Origin: Mucilaginibacter gossypiicola
Lineage (GTDB): Bacteria; Bacteroidota; Bacteroidia; Sphingobacteriales; Sphingobacteriaceae
Assembly (NCBI RefSeq): GCF_900110105.1
Contig: NZ_FOCL01000006.1
Span: 186,001-250,000, forward strand
Reading direction: 5' to 3'
Length of the DNA stretch: 64,000 nucleotides
In this document: in pieces, positions 35,767-45,677 of the stretch
How positions within the stretch are numbered: the stretch's first letter is position 1
Layout: every line of letters starts with the position of its first letter
The notes under the pieces: generated by a model
The model's input: only the letters and a program-made list of their open reading frames with translations
Database searches by the model: none
What the model was told of the DNA's origin: nothing
Position numbers and translations under genes: made by a program

Positions 35767-36875
35767 TTAACGCTTGATGTTAAAACTTTGTTGGCTTCAT
35801 TTACCCAAGTGTCTAAACCTTGCGGGTTCCAGTGCGAATCGCTGCGGTAGAATAGATTGCGATTGTCGGCTTTGAAAATATTATATAGTGGAATTACTGT
35901 AAGATCGGTTTTTTGCTCCACTCTTTCCAATAGGTGGTTATAAGGCATTCGTTTATCATCATAAACAGAAACCGGGTTGGGGATCACTGAAAGGAAAACT
36001 TTTTTGAAGCCGATGCTCAAATAATAATTTTTTGCGATATCCAGGTTGTTAATAATAGAGTCTATTCCATGCTCAGTCTTTGGCCTGAAGGCCGACTGCA
36101 CGCTGCTGGTATCAATAGTTGTATTAAAAAGCAACCTCTTTTTATCGGTACTTACCACTACCTCATTGGCTACGCGATCAAAAAGTTGATAGTTTAGTGA
36201 TGCTTTAGCTTCTTTAAAAGGAGTTGCCAGTTTATTATCGAAAAGAATTAATTCGAGGTTACGGCTTAAATCTTTATGAAAGATGATCCTGCCCAATCGT
36301 TCAAAAATAGACTCATGTGGAAGCGGCGGGCCCCCTGGTAGCGGTTTATTACTAACGTTTACAGCACTTCTGATGTCGTTGGTTGTCCACCTGATTTCAA
36401 AAGTCTTATCAATATCATAGCCATTAAGGTTACGTTCAGAAAACTCCATTATCAGGTAGTTTTGTTTAGTAGTATCCAGTTTAATAGGGCCGAAACCGAA
36501 GCGGCGATCAAGAAAGATTACATTATCGAATGCGTCAAAAGCCCCGGAAAGTGTTTTATCGGCCAAATAGCTATCGCCTATTATATATAATACTTTGTTG
36601 GTGCTTTTTCTACCGGGTTTGTAAGGGTATTCCTTAAACGGTTCGAGTTTAAATTTGTACTGTGGCAGAAAAGAAACCCCGTAGAGGTCACCGTAATCCC
36701 ACTTGTCTGAATGAACAAAAGCCGCTTTAAATAAAGCGCTTTCCTGCACCGATTGCGGGTTCAGGTGGTCAAAATACTTTTCAAATTTTATTTTAGTAAC
36801 GAACGACTGGTTCATGGAACTGCCCAGTAGCACAATACTAACGATCAAAATAAGCAGAGCGGTAATTTTACGCAT
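35763..36875 (-). CDS. AlgJ/AlgX-like SGNH-type acetyltransferase partner
   Basis: A 370-residue protein with one N-terminal membrane anchor (about residues 5-20) and a periplasmic SGNH/DHHW-like domain. The nucleophile block is IIGDSYLA (serine near 102) and the catalytic Asp-His pair is in RSDSHWNPQG near the C-terminus. Such proteins transfer acetyl groups to polysaccharide after an MBOAT protein carries them across the membrane. The MBOAT gene lies directly upstream with a one-base TGATG overlap, a strong functional link. I use the ATG at 36875 and not the TTG at 36878. Confidence 0.8.
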   Translation of the reverse strand: MRKITALLILIVSIVLLGSSMNQSFVTKIKFEKYFDHLNPQSVQESALFKAAFVHSDKWDYGDLYGVSFLPQYKFKLEPFKEYPYKPGRKSTNKVLYIIGDSYLADKTLSGAFDAFDNVIFLDRRFGFGPIKLDTTKQNYLIMEFSERNLNGYDIDKTFEIRWTTNDIRSAVNVSNKPLPGGPPLPHESIFERLGRIIFHKDLSRNLELILFDNKLATPFKEAKASLNYQLFDRVANEVVVSTDKKRLLFNTTIDTSSVQSAFRPKTEHGIDSIINNLDIAKNYYLSIGFKKVFLSVIPNPVSVYDDKRMPYNHLLERVEQKTDLTVIPLYNIFKADNRNLFYRSDSHWNPQGLDTWVNEANKVLTSSVN

Positions 36876-38263
36876 CAAAACTGGAAATAAATAAACTGTG
36901 CTTCATTAAAGATTCCCAAAAAATAACAGGCAAGCACTAAGCCGCCTATAAGAAGTAACTTGCCGGCGTTTGAATAATCCTTCGCTTTTCGTAAGTGGCG
37001 TTCACCTAACAGCAGTGCTATAATGATGAAAGTACAATACCAAAGTTCATGTACCGACATGAGGTTACCTGCCGAATAGGTAAAACTACCACCGCTAAAT
37101 ATTTTATTTAAGATATAAAGAGCATCGGTTACCGTACCCGCCCTAAAAAATACCCAGGCCAGGCAAACCAGGTTAAAAGTGATAAGCCATTTTAAAAAGG
37201 TAAAGCCCTTGATACGGATATTAAACTTATTGAACAACTGATAAGCGACAAGCAGCAGGCCATGAATTAGCCCCCAAATAAGGTACTTCCAGTTAGCACC
37301 ATGCCAAAGACCGCTTATCATAAACACAATGAGCAGGTTAATGCAGGTTACCTGGAAATTAACCCTGCTGCCACCCAATGGAATGTACAGGTAATCCCGA
37401 AACCACGTAGAAAGCGAAATATGCCAGCGTTTCCAAAAATCGGATACGTTGGAAGCGAGATAAGGGAAGTTAAAGTTCTGCATCAGCTCGATACCTAAAA
37501 CCAGGGCCGTGCCGATGGCGATATCTGAATAGCCGCTAAAATCACAATAGATTTGGAACGCAAAAAAATAGGTGGCTACAAGTAATTCAAGTGCCGAGTG
37601 ATTGTGCGGATAATTAAAAACCGGGTCGACGTAAAGGCCCAGCCTATCGGCAATTACTACTTTTTTAAACAAGCCCATCGCCATAAAAAACAAGCCAGTT
37701 ATAAAAGCCTTGCTTTTAAATGTATTAACCCGGTGCAATTGAGGCAGGATGTGTTGAGGGCGCTCAATAGGGCCTGCTACCATTTGAGGGTAAAACATTA
37801 CATATAAGGCATACAGGCCAAAGTGCCGCTCGGCAGGCTGATTGCTCCGGTAAACCTCGATGGTATAACTCATAGCCTGGAACGTGTGGAATGACAGGCC
37901 AATTGGCAATATAAAATCAAGTAATGGTATTTGTGGACTATGAAATGAGCCGGATAGCAAATTCAGGTTCCCCGCTAAAAAGTTGAAGTATTTATAAAAT
38001 GCAAGTACACCGATATTGGTTACTAAACTCAAAATGAGGTAAAACCTGCGGGTTTTGCCTGTTGCTTTTTCAATCAGGATGCCGGCACAATAATCAACAA
38101 TGATGGTAAAAAGAATAATGAGGATGTATACCGGCTTAAAATACATGTAAAAATAGCTGCTTGCGGCTAAAAGCCACATCCACCTTAATTTATGCGGTAG
38201 CAGGTAATAAGTAATAGTTACAATTACAAAAAATAAAAGGAACAGCAGGGAATTAAAAAGCAT
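36875..38263 (-). CDS. MBOAT family O-acyltransferase (AlgI-like)
   Basis: Polytopic inner-membrane acyltransferase of 462 residues that passes acetyl groups from cytoplasmic acetyl-CoA to a periplasmic partner for polysaccharide O-acetylation. About ten to twelve hydrophobic segments are seen. AlgI hallmarks include IGLSFHTFQAMSYTIEVYR, FYPQMVAGPIERP, FWKRWHISLSTWFRDYLYIP and the catalytic histidine in GLWHGANWKY. It is coupled to the SGNH partner gene downstream by a one-base overlap and follows the GT2 gene with stop and start codons adjacent. Confidence 0.93.
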   Translation of the reverse strand: MLFNSLLFLLFFVIVTITYYLLPHKLRWMWLLAASSYFYMYFKPVYILIILFTIIVDYCAGILIEKATGKTRRFYLILSLVTNIGVLAFYKYFNFLAGNLNLLSGSFHSPQIPLLDFILPIGLSFHTFQAMSYTIEVYRSNQPAERHFGLYALYVMFYPQMVAGPIERPQHILPQLHRVNTFKSKAFITGLFFMAMGLFKKVVIADRLGLYVDPVFNYPHNHSALELLVATYFFAFQIYCDFSGYSDIAIGTALVLGIELMQNFNFPYLASNVSDFWKRWHISLSTWFRDYLYIPLGGSRVNFQVTCINLLIVFMISGLWHGANWKYLIWGLIHGLLLVAYQLFNKFNIRIKGFTFLKWLITFNLVCLAWVFFRAGTVTDALYILNKIFSGGSFTYSAGNLMSVHELWYCTFIIIALLLGERHLRKAKDYSNAGKLLLIGGLVLACYFLGIFNEAQFIYFQF

Positions 38264-39067
38264 TTAGGAGGTGAAATTATTTTTTTCGGCAGAACGTTGA
38301 TAGTTGTAGTTTTTTATTTGTGCGGTACACTCGTACCACGCCCAAAACACAGAAAGAAGCAGCCCCGTGAAGCCATCTTTATATCCTTGCCTGGATTTAT
38401 AACTGTATTTAAATGAACGGAAAGGCTCGGTTATAATACCTTTTAGGGTTGCCCGCCTTCCTGTTTTATAACGGGCCTCACCTTCGTTTCTTAAATATCT
38501 CAGGTGTTTCTCCAATAGCTTCTTATAGCCCGACATCCAATAGTGATGGATGAAATTTTTGCCGGTGTACTCAATGTTAAAGGTCGAGTAACCCTGCAAA
38601 ACTTTCCGACCAACGTGAATTAGTGGTTTAAACTCAAAACGTTTATTATGCACCAGTAAAGTTCTGCGGCTAATGCCTCCCCAGTGGGTTCCGGTTAGCT
38701 TTTTATTTTTGAAGTAAAATATCCACGGAGCGGTAATTTCACCTACGTTCCTAAGCTTATCAGGCTCGTTAAACAGCATCGAAATCTCATCAGTCAATTC
38801 CTGGCTTAATATCTCATCCGGATCGGTGATCAGAAGCCACTCATATTGGGTACTATTGGCAAATTTTGCATGGATCCATTCACAACTGTCAACCTTTTCA
38901 TGAATTGTAACCCTTGCTCCTAAACTTTCCGCAACTTCTCTTGATCCATCTTTGGAGCCTAAATCAAAATACAAGATCTCTTTGCAAAAGGCCAGTTTAG
39001 GCAGTGAATTTTTCAGCAAGTGAGCTTCATTATAGCCAACAATTATAGCTGATATAGGAAGTTGCAT
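38264..39067 (-). CDS. Glycosyltransferase family 2 (WaaE/KdtX-like)
   Basis: A 267-residue GT-A enzyme that opens ISAIIVGYNEAHLLKNSL and shows FDLGSKDGS and the metal-binding ITDPDEIL. The C-terminal part has KHLRYLRNEGEARYKTGRR, a basic amphipathic segment that probably contacts the membrane. The subgroup resembles WaaE/KdtX glucosyltransferases. It is packed head to tail with the MBOAT gene. The sugar and position are not predictable. Confidence 0.85.
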   Translation of the reverse strand: MQLPISAIIVGYNEAHLLKNSLPKLAFCKEILYFDLGSKDGSREVAESLGARVTIHEKVDSCEWIHAKFANSTQYEWLLITDPDEILSQELTDEISMLFNEPDKLRNVGEITAPWIFYFKNKKLTGTHWGGISRRTLLVHNKRFEFKPLIHVGRKVLQGYSTFNIEYTGKNFIHHYWMSGYKKLLEKHLRYLRNEGEARYKTGRRATLKGIITEPFRSFKYSYKSRQGYKDGFTGLLLSVFWAWYECTAQIKNYNYQRSAEKNNFTS

Positions 39068-39997
39068 TTATTTTTTAGTAAAAAGGCTATAAAGCTTTAT
39101 CCTGATCCGGTTTAAAAAAACAATCTTTTTCCATTCATGTACGGTGCCATGTGCATCGGCGGCCCATATTTTTTGATGATCGGCTTCCCACTGAGCCTTC
39201 ATTTTTGGCGAATGGGTTTTGGCCTGATCGTGTACGTTTGCTACAGAAAGCGGCTCTTTGATCAGTACCCTGCTATGCCCTTTTACCAGCCTGAGCCATA
39301 GTTCAAAATCAAGGGAACAATGAAGCTCCTCCCAAATGGGCTCATGAATGGCGGCACTCCAAAAGGTAGAGGGCTGCACAAGGCCGGGGATCTTGATGAA
39401 ATAATCGATAAAAGGCAATATCCTGGTTGTTGTTGTTTTGCCGGATAGCACATTATAGTCGTTGCCGTAGCCATATATAAAATCGACCTTGGCACTCATG
39501 AATTTGCTTATCACTTTATGAAAAACGCCTTTAAGGTAGTAATCGTCGCTATTGATCCATGCATGGTACCTGCCCGACGAAAGGCTGAACCCCATATTAA
39601 TGGCGTGACTTTGCCCGTTATCCTTTTCGCTTTGATAATAGCTAAGCCAGGAGGCATATTTTTCAATGATCTGTTTGGACTGGTCATTGCTGCCGCCATC
39701 AATAATGATATACTCCAGGTTGGGATAATTTTGTAGGAGCACAGTCCTGATGGTTTGCTCCAGAAAATCAGCCTGGTTATAGGACGGGGTTACGATTGTA
39801 AGCTTAGGCCAGTTTATTTTATGATCATAAACAGCTGGTTCCACCTGTTCGTTCCAGGGCCAGCCGGTTTTGCCGGATGGAGGTGAAGGTAACTGTTTCA
39901 ACAATCCGTTATCGGTACCGGCTATTACGGGCAAGGGCAGCTCAACACCTTTACTGATAAAGTTTGAACGGTATGACTGAAGATCAGGAAGGTTCAT
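39068..39997 (-). CDS. Glycosyltransferase family 2
   Basis: Inverting GT-A enzyme of 309 residues. An extended N-terminal part of about 60 residues precedes the fold, which opens TIVTPSYNQADFLEQTI. IDGGSNDQS and the metal-binding WINSDDYYLKG follow, with VQPSTFWSAA as acceptor-side motif. FELWLRLVKG supplies the catalytic acidic region. Such enzymes with WPW near residue 46-48 are frequent in exopolysaccharide loci. It is followed directly by the next GT2 gene. Confidence 0.87.
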   Translation of the reverse strand: MNLPDLQSYRSNFISKGVELPLPVIAGTDNGLLKQLPSPPSGKTGWPWNEQVEPAVYDHKINWPKLTIVTPSYNQADFLEQTIRTVLLQNYPNLEYIIIDGGSNDQSKQIIEKYASWLSYYQSEKDNGQSHAINMGFSLSSGRYHAWINSDDYYLKGVFHKVISKFMSAKVDFIYGYGNDYNVLSGKTTTTRILPFIDYFIKIPGLVQPSTFWSAAIHEPIWEELHCSLDFELWLRLVKGHSRVLIKEPLSVANVHDQAKTHSPKMKAQWEADHQKIWAADAHGTVHEWKKIVFLNRIRIKLYSLFTKK

Positions 39998-40006
39998 GTT
40001 TGTTGT

Positions 40007-41152
40007 TTAGCCTGTGATCTGTAAAAAAGTACGACCAACTTTTTCAACGCTTTCCTGATAGGTGTGTTTTTCAAATAGTGGTGGCGCAGCCTGCTGTTCG
40101 CTGGCTTGTTGAAGCAGTTGCACCAACTGACCGGTATTATGCGGATCAAAAAAACGAGCCGAACTGTTAACCAACTGTTCCCTGTGGATCTCAATATCTG
40201 AAACCAGCAAAAATTTATTCATGAGCTTGGCATCCTCTACAACAGTGCTCCAGCCCTCAAATAACGATGGCTGTATAATAGCAATAGCATTGTTCATCAG
40301 CTGAAGCTGGTCCCGCCGGTCAATAAAACCAAGGAATTTAATGTTACTGCCTATGTTGTTTTGTTCAACAAATTCCTTCAGTTCCATAAAATAATGGGGG
40401 TTCCGGTAATCGTTGGTATTGCCGGTAAATGCTATCGTAATTTCAATACCTCTGTCTTTTAATTCTTTAACAGCCTTTAGTACTACCAATTGGTTTTTAT
40501 GTTTCCAGAACTGGTTGGGGCAAATAAAATAACGCGCAGGTAATTGATATTTTTCGAGCAGTAATTTGATATCTAAATCCTGGTAGGGGGGATGTGCTAC
40601 CGCAAAAGGTAGCACGTTTACATGAACTGTATGCGCCGGAAAAATGGATTTGAAATGCCCAAGTGCGGTGTTGCTGCTTACAATCAAATGCTCGGCAGAT
40701 GCCTGAATTTCCTGCTGATTTTGTAAACGGGAGGCAATATCATCTTTACTGAAAAACTCGGGTGCAAAATGCTCCTGGAAGTCAGCTACCCAATATATTT
40801 TCTTTTTTGCTGCCGATTGCTGCTCGCTTTTATAATACGGAAAAACGGCATCAAGTCCCTTTATTTTTTGGCTAAAAAGGCGCGTTTTAAACAATCGGTT
40901 TGTTACCCTGTTCAAAAATTGAAATGCTTTATTGGCTTCACCCGAGCCGAGCTGAAAGCTGATATAGGGGTAATTGAATTTTTGCTCGGCCACCCTAAAA
41001 CTTTCGTAACTATCGGTAAGTAAAACAATGTGCGGCTTTTCCTCATCATTGAGCGAGTTTAACGCATTGATAAGGTTTTCGATATAATAGGTGCCGCCTA
41101 TCCAGTTTTCGTTGTAGGCGTAGCTTAACCCTATTCTTTTCCTTTTAGCCAT
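40007..41152 (-). CDS. Glycosyltransferase family 4
   Basis: GT-B glycosyltransferase of 381 residues. The N-terminal domain opens [23 protein letters not shown], and the donor domain contains FICPNQFWKHKNQLVVLKAV and SLFEGWSTVVEDAKLMNK. The last is a variant of the catalytic motif that has six residues between the two glutamates and is typical of one GT4 branch. I take the ATG at 41152; a TTG two codons earlier also keeps the frame open. It overlaps the epimerase stop by 22 bases. Confidence 0.88.
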   Translation of the reverse strand: MAKRKRIGLSYAYNENWIGGTYYIENLINALNSLNDEEKPHIVLLTDSYESFRVAEQKFNYPYISFQLGSGEANKAFQFLNRVTNRLFKTRLFSQKIKGLDAVFPYYKSEQQSAAKKKIYWVADFQEHFAPEFFSKDDIASRLQNQQEIQASAEHLIVSSNTALGHFKSIFPAHTVHVNVLPFAVAHPPYQDLDIKLLLEKYQLPARYFICPNQFWKHKNQLVVLKAVKELKDRGIEITIAFTGNTNDYRNPHYFMELKEFVEQNNIGSNIKFLGFIDRRDQLQLMNNAIAIIQPSLFEGWSTVVEDAKLMNKFLLVSDIEIHREQLVNSSARFFDPHNTGQLVQLLQQASEQQAAPPLFEKHTYQESVEKVGRTFLQITG

Positions 41153-42030
41153 TTGCAATAGTTATTTATACCGTTGTCAAAGCTCACTTTTTGCTGATAA
41201 CCCATGCTCAGCAGCTGGCTGTTATCGGCCTGCCAGTACAAGGGATCGCCGACGCGGTTGGTGCCTGTGAACGATAATGCACCGGCAAAGCCGATATACG
41301 TTAAAAATGTTTCGGCTGCTGTTGCTATAGTAATCGTATTATTATTGGCAATATTTGTAATACTAAATCCTGGTTTATTCGCACCGATAAACAGGCTCAT
41401 GGCCTTTACAATATCAGTAACATGAATAAACTCCCTCGTTTCGGCACCAGTACCAAACAACGTGATATTGTCCTGGCATTGCGATTTTTTGTAAAGGTCC
41501 CAAAACAGTTGTTTTTTTAAACCTTCCCCATACGCCGAGAACACGCGAAGTATATGAACGCTTAATCCAAAATGATCATGATACAAACGGCAAAGTTCCT
41601 CGGCCTGTTTTTTATGAATACCGTAAGGGGAAAGGGGGGCAAGCGTATGAGTTTCTTTAATTGGTTGTACTTGCGGATTGCCATAAACTGCCGCGCTCGA
41701 CATTTGAATGAGTCTGCAATTACTGTTGCTCTCCTTTATAGCATTAAGGATACTTACCAGGTGATGAACATTTAGCAGATAGTCGCGCTCTGGGTTATTG
41801 AATGATTCTGGCACAGATGCTGCCCCGGCGCAGTTGATACACCAGTTAAACCGATGATCGCTGAATACTTTTTTAAAATCGGCATTGGTAGCATCAATCA
41901 AAAAGTAGTTAGGATCGTCATATTCTACCATTACATCGGCACCATAAACTTCATGACCTGGCTGGCTTTTAAAGTAGCTATAGCAAGCAGAACCAATAAA
42001 TCCTTTAGAGCCTATGACAAGTATTTTCAT
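41131..42030 (-). CDS. NAD-dependent epimerase/dehydratase (extended SDR)
   Basis: Nucleotide-sugar epimerase, dehydratase or reductase of the extended short-chain dehydrogenase family (299 residues). The NAD-binding loop is [11 protein letters not shown]. The catalytic serine lies in [10 protein letters not shown], and the YxxxK pair is in [12 protein letters not shown]. It probably makes or interconverts a nucleotide sugar used by the neighbouring transferases. The substrate is not clear; it does not show the RmlB or GalE diagnostic regions strongly. It overlaps the acyltransferase gene upstream by four bases (ATGA). Confidence 0.87.
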   Translation of the reverse strand: MKILVIGSKGFIGSACYSYFKSQPGHEVYGADVMVEYDDPNYFLIDATNADFKKVFSDHRFNWCINCAGAASVPESFNNPERDYLLNVHHLVSILNAIKESNSNCRLIQMSSAAVYGNPQVQPIKETHTLAPLSPYGIHKKQAEELCRLYHDHFGLSVHILRVFSAYGEGLKKQLFWDLYKKSQCQDNITLFGTGAETREFIHVTDIVKAMSLFIGANKPGFSITNIANNNTITIATAAETFLTYIGFAGALSFTGTNRVGDPLYWQADNSQLLSMGYQQKVSFDNGINNYCKWLKGKE

Positions 42031-42653
42031 TGCTGAGGTAGTGTTTTGATAAATTGTGCCGGATTACCGGCAACCATAGTAAACGGTTCAACATCTTTAG
42101 TAACTACTGCTCCGGCTGCAACAATAGCACCTTTACCAATGGTGACGCCTTTTAAAATTACAGCGTTAAGGCTGATCCAGGCATAATCGTCAATGATGAT
42201 TGGGGCAGTAAGTACGTTGCCTTTATCGGCCCAATGCCCGTTGCGTAAAAGGTCCATCCATCTATCTGCTCTTTCAATGGCTTCAAGTTCGTGGGCGTTG
42301 GTATCCATGATATTTACATTGTGCGATATCTGCACAAAATTGCCGATGGTTATACTTTCGCCCGACCAGATCCTGCTATGATCGCCAATGTAGCAGTTTT
42401 CGCCAATTGTAATTTTGCCGCCGTATTTAAATATGTTAAGCATTCCGCGGATATGTGTGCCTTTGCCTACTACTATCCTTGATTTATCGAGCGAATTTGA
42501 TACTACCGCCTCCGGGTAAAAGGTAGCGCCAAGGTCGGTAATGCTTAATTGGATATTGCGTTTGCTTTGTTTTTCCTGAAGCAGGTGAATTAAATGAACA
42601 AGGTTGATCTTTTCAAAAAAAGCAAGCAGTATTCTTTTTACTAACTGTTTCAT
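42027..42653 (-). CDS. Hexapeptide-repeat acyltransferase (left-handed beta-helix)
   Basis: A 208-residue O- or N-acyltransferase with a left-handed beta-helix. Repeats run from about residue 45 through [50 protein letters not shown] and [23 protein letters not shown]. The catalytic histidine is probably the one in DTNAHE. It presumably acetylates a sugar of the repeat unit in the cytoplasm. It starts with an ATG that overlaps the upstream stop by one base (TAATG) and is coupled to the epimerase gene. Confidence 0.88.
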   Translation of the reverse strand: MKQLVKRILLAFFEKINLVHLIHLLQEKQSKRNIQLSITDLGATFYPEAVVSNSLDKSRIVVGKGTHIRGMLNIFKYGGKITIGENCYIGDHSRIWSGESITIGNFVQISHNVNIMDTNAHELEAIERADRWMDLLRNGHWADKGNVLTAPIIIDDYAWISLNAVILKGVTIGKGAIVAAGAVVTKDVEPFTMVAGNPAQFIKTLPQQ

Positions 42654-43561
42654 TATTTTATTTTCAATAACCTCAGTGCCTTGTTCAAGATAGAACTTTT
42701 GTATCTTTTGTTAAGATGTGTATAAACCTGCTTCAAATAATCGATATCCAAAAGCATTTTTTTTGGGTGGATCAACGGAAAGTTCATTGCGTTTAATGAC
42801 AAACCGGCAATGGCATCATCTGCCGAATGTGTATGGGTGCCGTTTCCGTAACCTATGTTTTTTACAAGATTTACGGACGGGTTAATGGCCATACCATTGT
42901 TAATTAAGATACTGTAAAACCATTGAATATCCCAGGTATTTAATGATTTATTGAAAGATGATTCAAGCATACCATAATAGCTGTTATACCATTCCGGAGT
43001 ACCAAGCTGGGTTTTGATCTTAGCTTTTGTTTTCTGTTCAGGCCAGCTTTTCATTTCTATATCATAAAGCTCCCAGGCACGTTTCCATGTAGCCCAGCCC
43101 CAAATGCCGCCGTGTGCCCAATGATATGATTGTGTGTTTTTTTTCCAGCCCTCAGGTAATAAGTTTGAACCTGATATCGACATTACCTTATTGTCAAAGC
43201 GATATTCTTCCAGTAACTCAGCACAAAAAGGGAAAAATGTTTGGTCGGGCAGGCAGTCATCTTCTAAAATAACACCTTCGCTTACGTTTTCAAAAAACCA
43301 GCTGATAGCTTCACTAACTGCCGATCTGCATCCCAGGTTTTTATCTCTTAGCAACGTTTTAACTTCACAGTTCCAGTTTATTCGTTCAATTACCGAACGT
43401 GTTTTAGCGCATAGCTCAATGTCATCAGGTTTATCCGGCCTTGGGCCGTCGGCAGCTATATACAGGTATTGAGGTTTAATTTCGGCTATTGCTTCAAAAA
43501 CCATATCTGTAAAATCCGGGCGGTTAAATATTAAAAATAGTACGGGTACAGAATAGCCCAT
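42653..43561 (-). CDS. GT-A type nucleotide-diphospho-sugar transferase
   Basis: A 302-residue glycosyltransferase-like protein. [18 protein letters not shown] opens a nucleotide-diphospho-sugar fold, [16 protein letters not shown] and the metal-binding [14 protein letters not shown] follow, and [16 protein letters not shown] completes a pattern common in Bacteroidota surface-glycan loci. The EDD motif and its setting resemble GnT-I-type folds (GT13-like). It is four bases after the TTG-started GT2 gene. Donor and acceptor are unknown. Confidence 0.8.
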   Translation of the reverse strand: MGYSVPVLFLIFNRPDFTDMVFEAIAEIKPQYLYIAADGPRPDKPDDIELCAKTRSVIERINWNCEVKTLLRDKNLGCRSAVSEAISWFFENVSEGVILEDDCLPDQTFFPFCAELLEEYRFDNKVMSISGSNLLPEGWKKNTQSYHWAHGGIWGWATWKRAWELYDIEMKSWPEQKTKAKIKTQLGTPEWYNSYYGMLESSFNKSLNTWDIQWFYSILINNGMAINPSVNLVKNIGYGNGTHTHSADDAIAGLSLNAMNFPLIHPKKMLLDIDYLKQVYTHLNKRYKSSILNKALRLLKIK

Positions 43562-43565
43562 GATT

Positions 43566-44591
43566 TCAATGGCCGGTTAAAGCCCGGGATGTTTTTACAG
43601 TATTTAATATTTGTTTTACATGCTGATACTGATCTTTTATCAGCGCCCTGTTAGTTAGTAATGATTTGAGCTGACCACATTTTTGATAGTATGAAATTTT
43701 TTGTTCAACGCTTATTGGACGGAATTTAACTGCTTTTTGATAAGACAGGCTAACTATAACCCGGGCCAGCGATTTAGCTACCAAAATCAGGTCATGCTTT
43801 ATGCTTTGCTCAATAGTCCGTTTATTATTAACCAGGGTAAAATACCCATTGAGTAAAACGCTGCTGTAGTTTAGCCAAAATGCCGCCTTTAACACATAGG
43901 CGATGTTTTGCCTGTCGAGCGGAACAAAGTGCTTAAACTTCAGGCTATCATCGGCTACTATCTTATAGCCCATTAAATAATTCATCAAGCACATTTCAAC
44001 GTCCTCGCCCGAAAGCAGTTTTTTACCTATGCGGCCGGTTGTTACCTGGTGCCAGTTAGCCTTTTTTAATTCAAGCAATATACTTTTGCGGTAAACAGAC
44101 CCGGCACCATAAACCCAGTGACTATCGGCAGCCCATGTTTGTGGCCCCCAAACTGTAGTGGATTTTAGTAGTTTTTCAGAAAGCGCCACCGGTTGTTCTG
44201 CCTCTATCAATCCGCATCCTCCCAATACACCTATCTGGCTATCTTTGCTCATTATTTGAAACACACGCTCAACATAATTATCAAAGAGCCAGTTATCATC
44301 ATCGCAAAAAAGGAGGTATTCATATTTTGCATGGCTTAAACCCATATCCCGTGCGTGGCTTAAACCGGCAACGGGCTGGTTCACGACGGTAAAAGGGGGA
44401 TTGGTTAACCCGTATTTCTCCCATTCGGTTTTTGCTATAGCTGCGGTATCATCTGTCGAAGCGTTATCAACAATAATAACTTCCCATTTAACAGATGCAG
44501 GCACCTTTTGTAAGGCCAGGTGTTTAATGGTTTCGGGAAGCCGTTTGCTGCTATTATAACAACACACAATAACTGATACTCCGCTATTCAA
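43566..44591 (-). CDS. Glycosyltransferase family 2
   Basis: Inverting GT-A enzyme of 341 residues with SVIVCCYNSSKRLPETI, IVDNASTDDTA and metal-binding LLFCDDDNWL. VYGAGSVYRKSILLEL and LLSGEDVEMCLM form the acceptor side with the catalytic Glu-Asp. A C-terminal extension of about 90 residues carries hydrophobic and basic stretches. The start is a TTG at 44591, five bases after the stop of the C-terminal half of the split GT4; no ATG fits. Specificity is unknown. Confidence 0.87.
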   Translation of the reverse strand: MNSGVSVIVCCYNSSKRLPETIKHLALQKVPASVKWEVIIVDNASTDDTAAIAKTEWEKYGLTNPPFTVVNQPVAGLSHARDMGLSHAKYEYLLFCDDDNWLFDNYVERVFQIMSKDSQIGVLGGCGLIEAEQPVALSEKLLKSTTVWGPQTWAADSHWVYGAGSVYRKSILLELKKANWHQVTTGRIGKKLLSGEDVEMCLMNYLMGYKIVADDSLKFKHFVPLDRQNIAYVLKAAFWLNYSSVLLNGYFTLVNNKRTIEQSIKHDLILVAKSLARVIVSLSYQKAVKFRPISVEQKISYYQKCGQLKSLLTNRALIKDQYQHVKQILNTVKTSRALTGH

Positions 44592-44596
44592 TTTTT

Positions 44597-45154
44597 CTAA
44601 TTAACCGATTTGTCCGGGAGCATTATATCCAATAACTTTTTTGACGACGAAGGATCGAGGGTAAATTTGTTTATCAATTCCTGGTTGGAGGATTTAATTT
44701 CCTCGTCGAGTTTAGTTTGATTTGCCCTGATTGCCTTTATTAAAGCGGTAAGTTCGGCGGTGGTCCGGCAATAAGCAATTGAGTTCGAAAGCTCATTTTC
44801 CCATGTGCTATCAACATTGTAAAGGATGGTTTTGAGGCCATGCCTGATCCCCTCCAGCCCCGAAAACCCGGTAAATTGGGCAATGGTAAAATTTATAAAA
44901 TATCCATTTTTTACTTCATCAGTTAAGTCATGTAAAGGAATTGAAGTTTCAGTAAAGGAGATGTTTGAAGAAACCCCCAATTCATGGGCAAGGTTAAGTG
45001 TGTTTTGATAAACCTGCCGGCTATAAATTGCACCTATAAAAAGTATCTGAACATCATTAATCCCTTCATTTTTTAGTGTGTGAAGCACTTCAATAAGGTT
45101 GGGGAACGAGTTTTTGTCTTCCGCAATCCGTGATACCACATTTAAGTTAATCAT
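44597..45154 (-). CDS. Split GT4 glycosyltransferase, C-terminal (donor) half
   Basis: 185 residues that correspond to the C-terminal nucleotide-sugar domain of a GT4 enzyme. [23 protein letters not shown] matches the start of that domain, and FTGFSGLEGIRHGLKTILYN corresponds to the catalytic region with one glutamate kept. Its ATG lies inside the stop region of the N-terminal half, sharing the eight bases ATGATTAA. In this frame a TAA stands directly before the ATG, so it cannot be read as a simple extension of the upstream frame. The two halves add up to about 360 residues, a normal GT4 size. Confidence 0.78.
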   Translation of the reverse strand: MINLNVVSRIAEDKNSFPNLIEVLHTLKNEGINDVQILFIGAIYSRQVYQNTLNLAHELGVSSNISFTETSIPLHDLTDEVKNGYFINFTIAQFTGFSGLEGIRHGLKTILYNVDSTWENELSNSIAYCRTTAELTALIKAIRANQTKLDEEIKSSNQELINKFTLDPSSSKKLLDIMLPDKSVN

Positions 45155-45677
45155 TTAAAAAAAGCTTAAATAGTACCTTTTTGCATTTTACAGGAATGCT
45201 TTTTTCGTAATTGTTGAATTCTGCTTCCTGGTACGGATTGATGTATACTATTGTGTCATTGGCATTATCAAAATAGCTTTCAGGGAAATTATAGGCTCCC
45301 TGAATAGCGTTGGTGATGTGCCAAAAAAAACGGTGATTGTGAATGATGGTATCCTTTGCCCGATAAATATTGTATAAGCCTATAACATGAATACTTTCAT
45401 ATATGGCGCTGGCAAAGAATTTCAATTTGAACGACCAGTATAATGACCTGCACATTCTTAAAGGCGACCGGAAGTTTTTGATCCCCGTAAGCCTGGTCCT
45501 CACAACTTTAATTTTTTTTTGCTTAAATATATCGTCGTAGTATTCCTTTTGGTAGTTTTCCAAAATTAATATGGTAGGTTCGATGTTGTTTTTTTGTGCA
45601 AACGTGGCCAGTTCGTACATAAGCTTCTCAGCACCGCCAAGAACCAGCTGACCATTTACAATTAAAATTTTACGCAT
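45147..45677 (-). CDS. Split GT4 glycosyltransferase, N-terminal (acceptor) half
   Basis: 176 residues from the ATG at 45677 ([23 protein letters not shown]), matching the acceptor domain of GT4 enzymes, with the glycine-rich loop GGAEKL. It ends at the interdomain boundary (KLFLND) where the C-terminal half begins in another frame. The frame is open to 45710, but that part lies in the aminotransferase gene. The start overlaps the aminotransferase stop by eight bases (ATGCGTAA). It either works together with the downstream half as a two-chain enzyme or represents a GT4 gene broken at the linker. Confidence 0.78.
   Translation of the reverse strand: MRKILIVNGQLVLGGAEKLMYELATFAQKNNIEPTILILENYQKEYYDDIFKQKKIKVVRTRLTGIKNFRSPLRMCRSLYWSFKLKFFASAIYESIHVIGLYNIYRAKDTIIHNHRFFWHITNAIQGAYNFPESYFDNANDTIVYINPYQEAEFNNYEKSIPVKCKKVLFKLFLND

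Noticed and set aside
45140-45170. Programmed frameshift on the T7 run to fuse the two GT4 halves
   Set aside because: The frame of the C-terminal half has a TAA between the T run and its ATG, so slippage on the run would end translation. Restart at the overlap is simpler.
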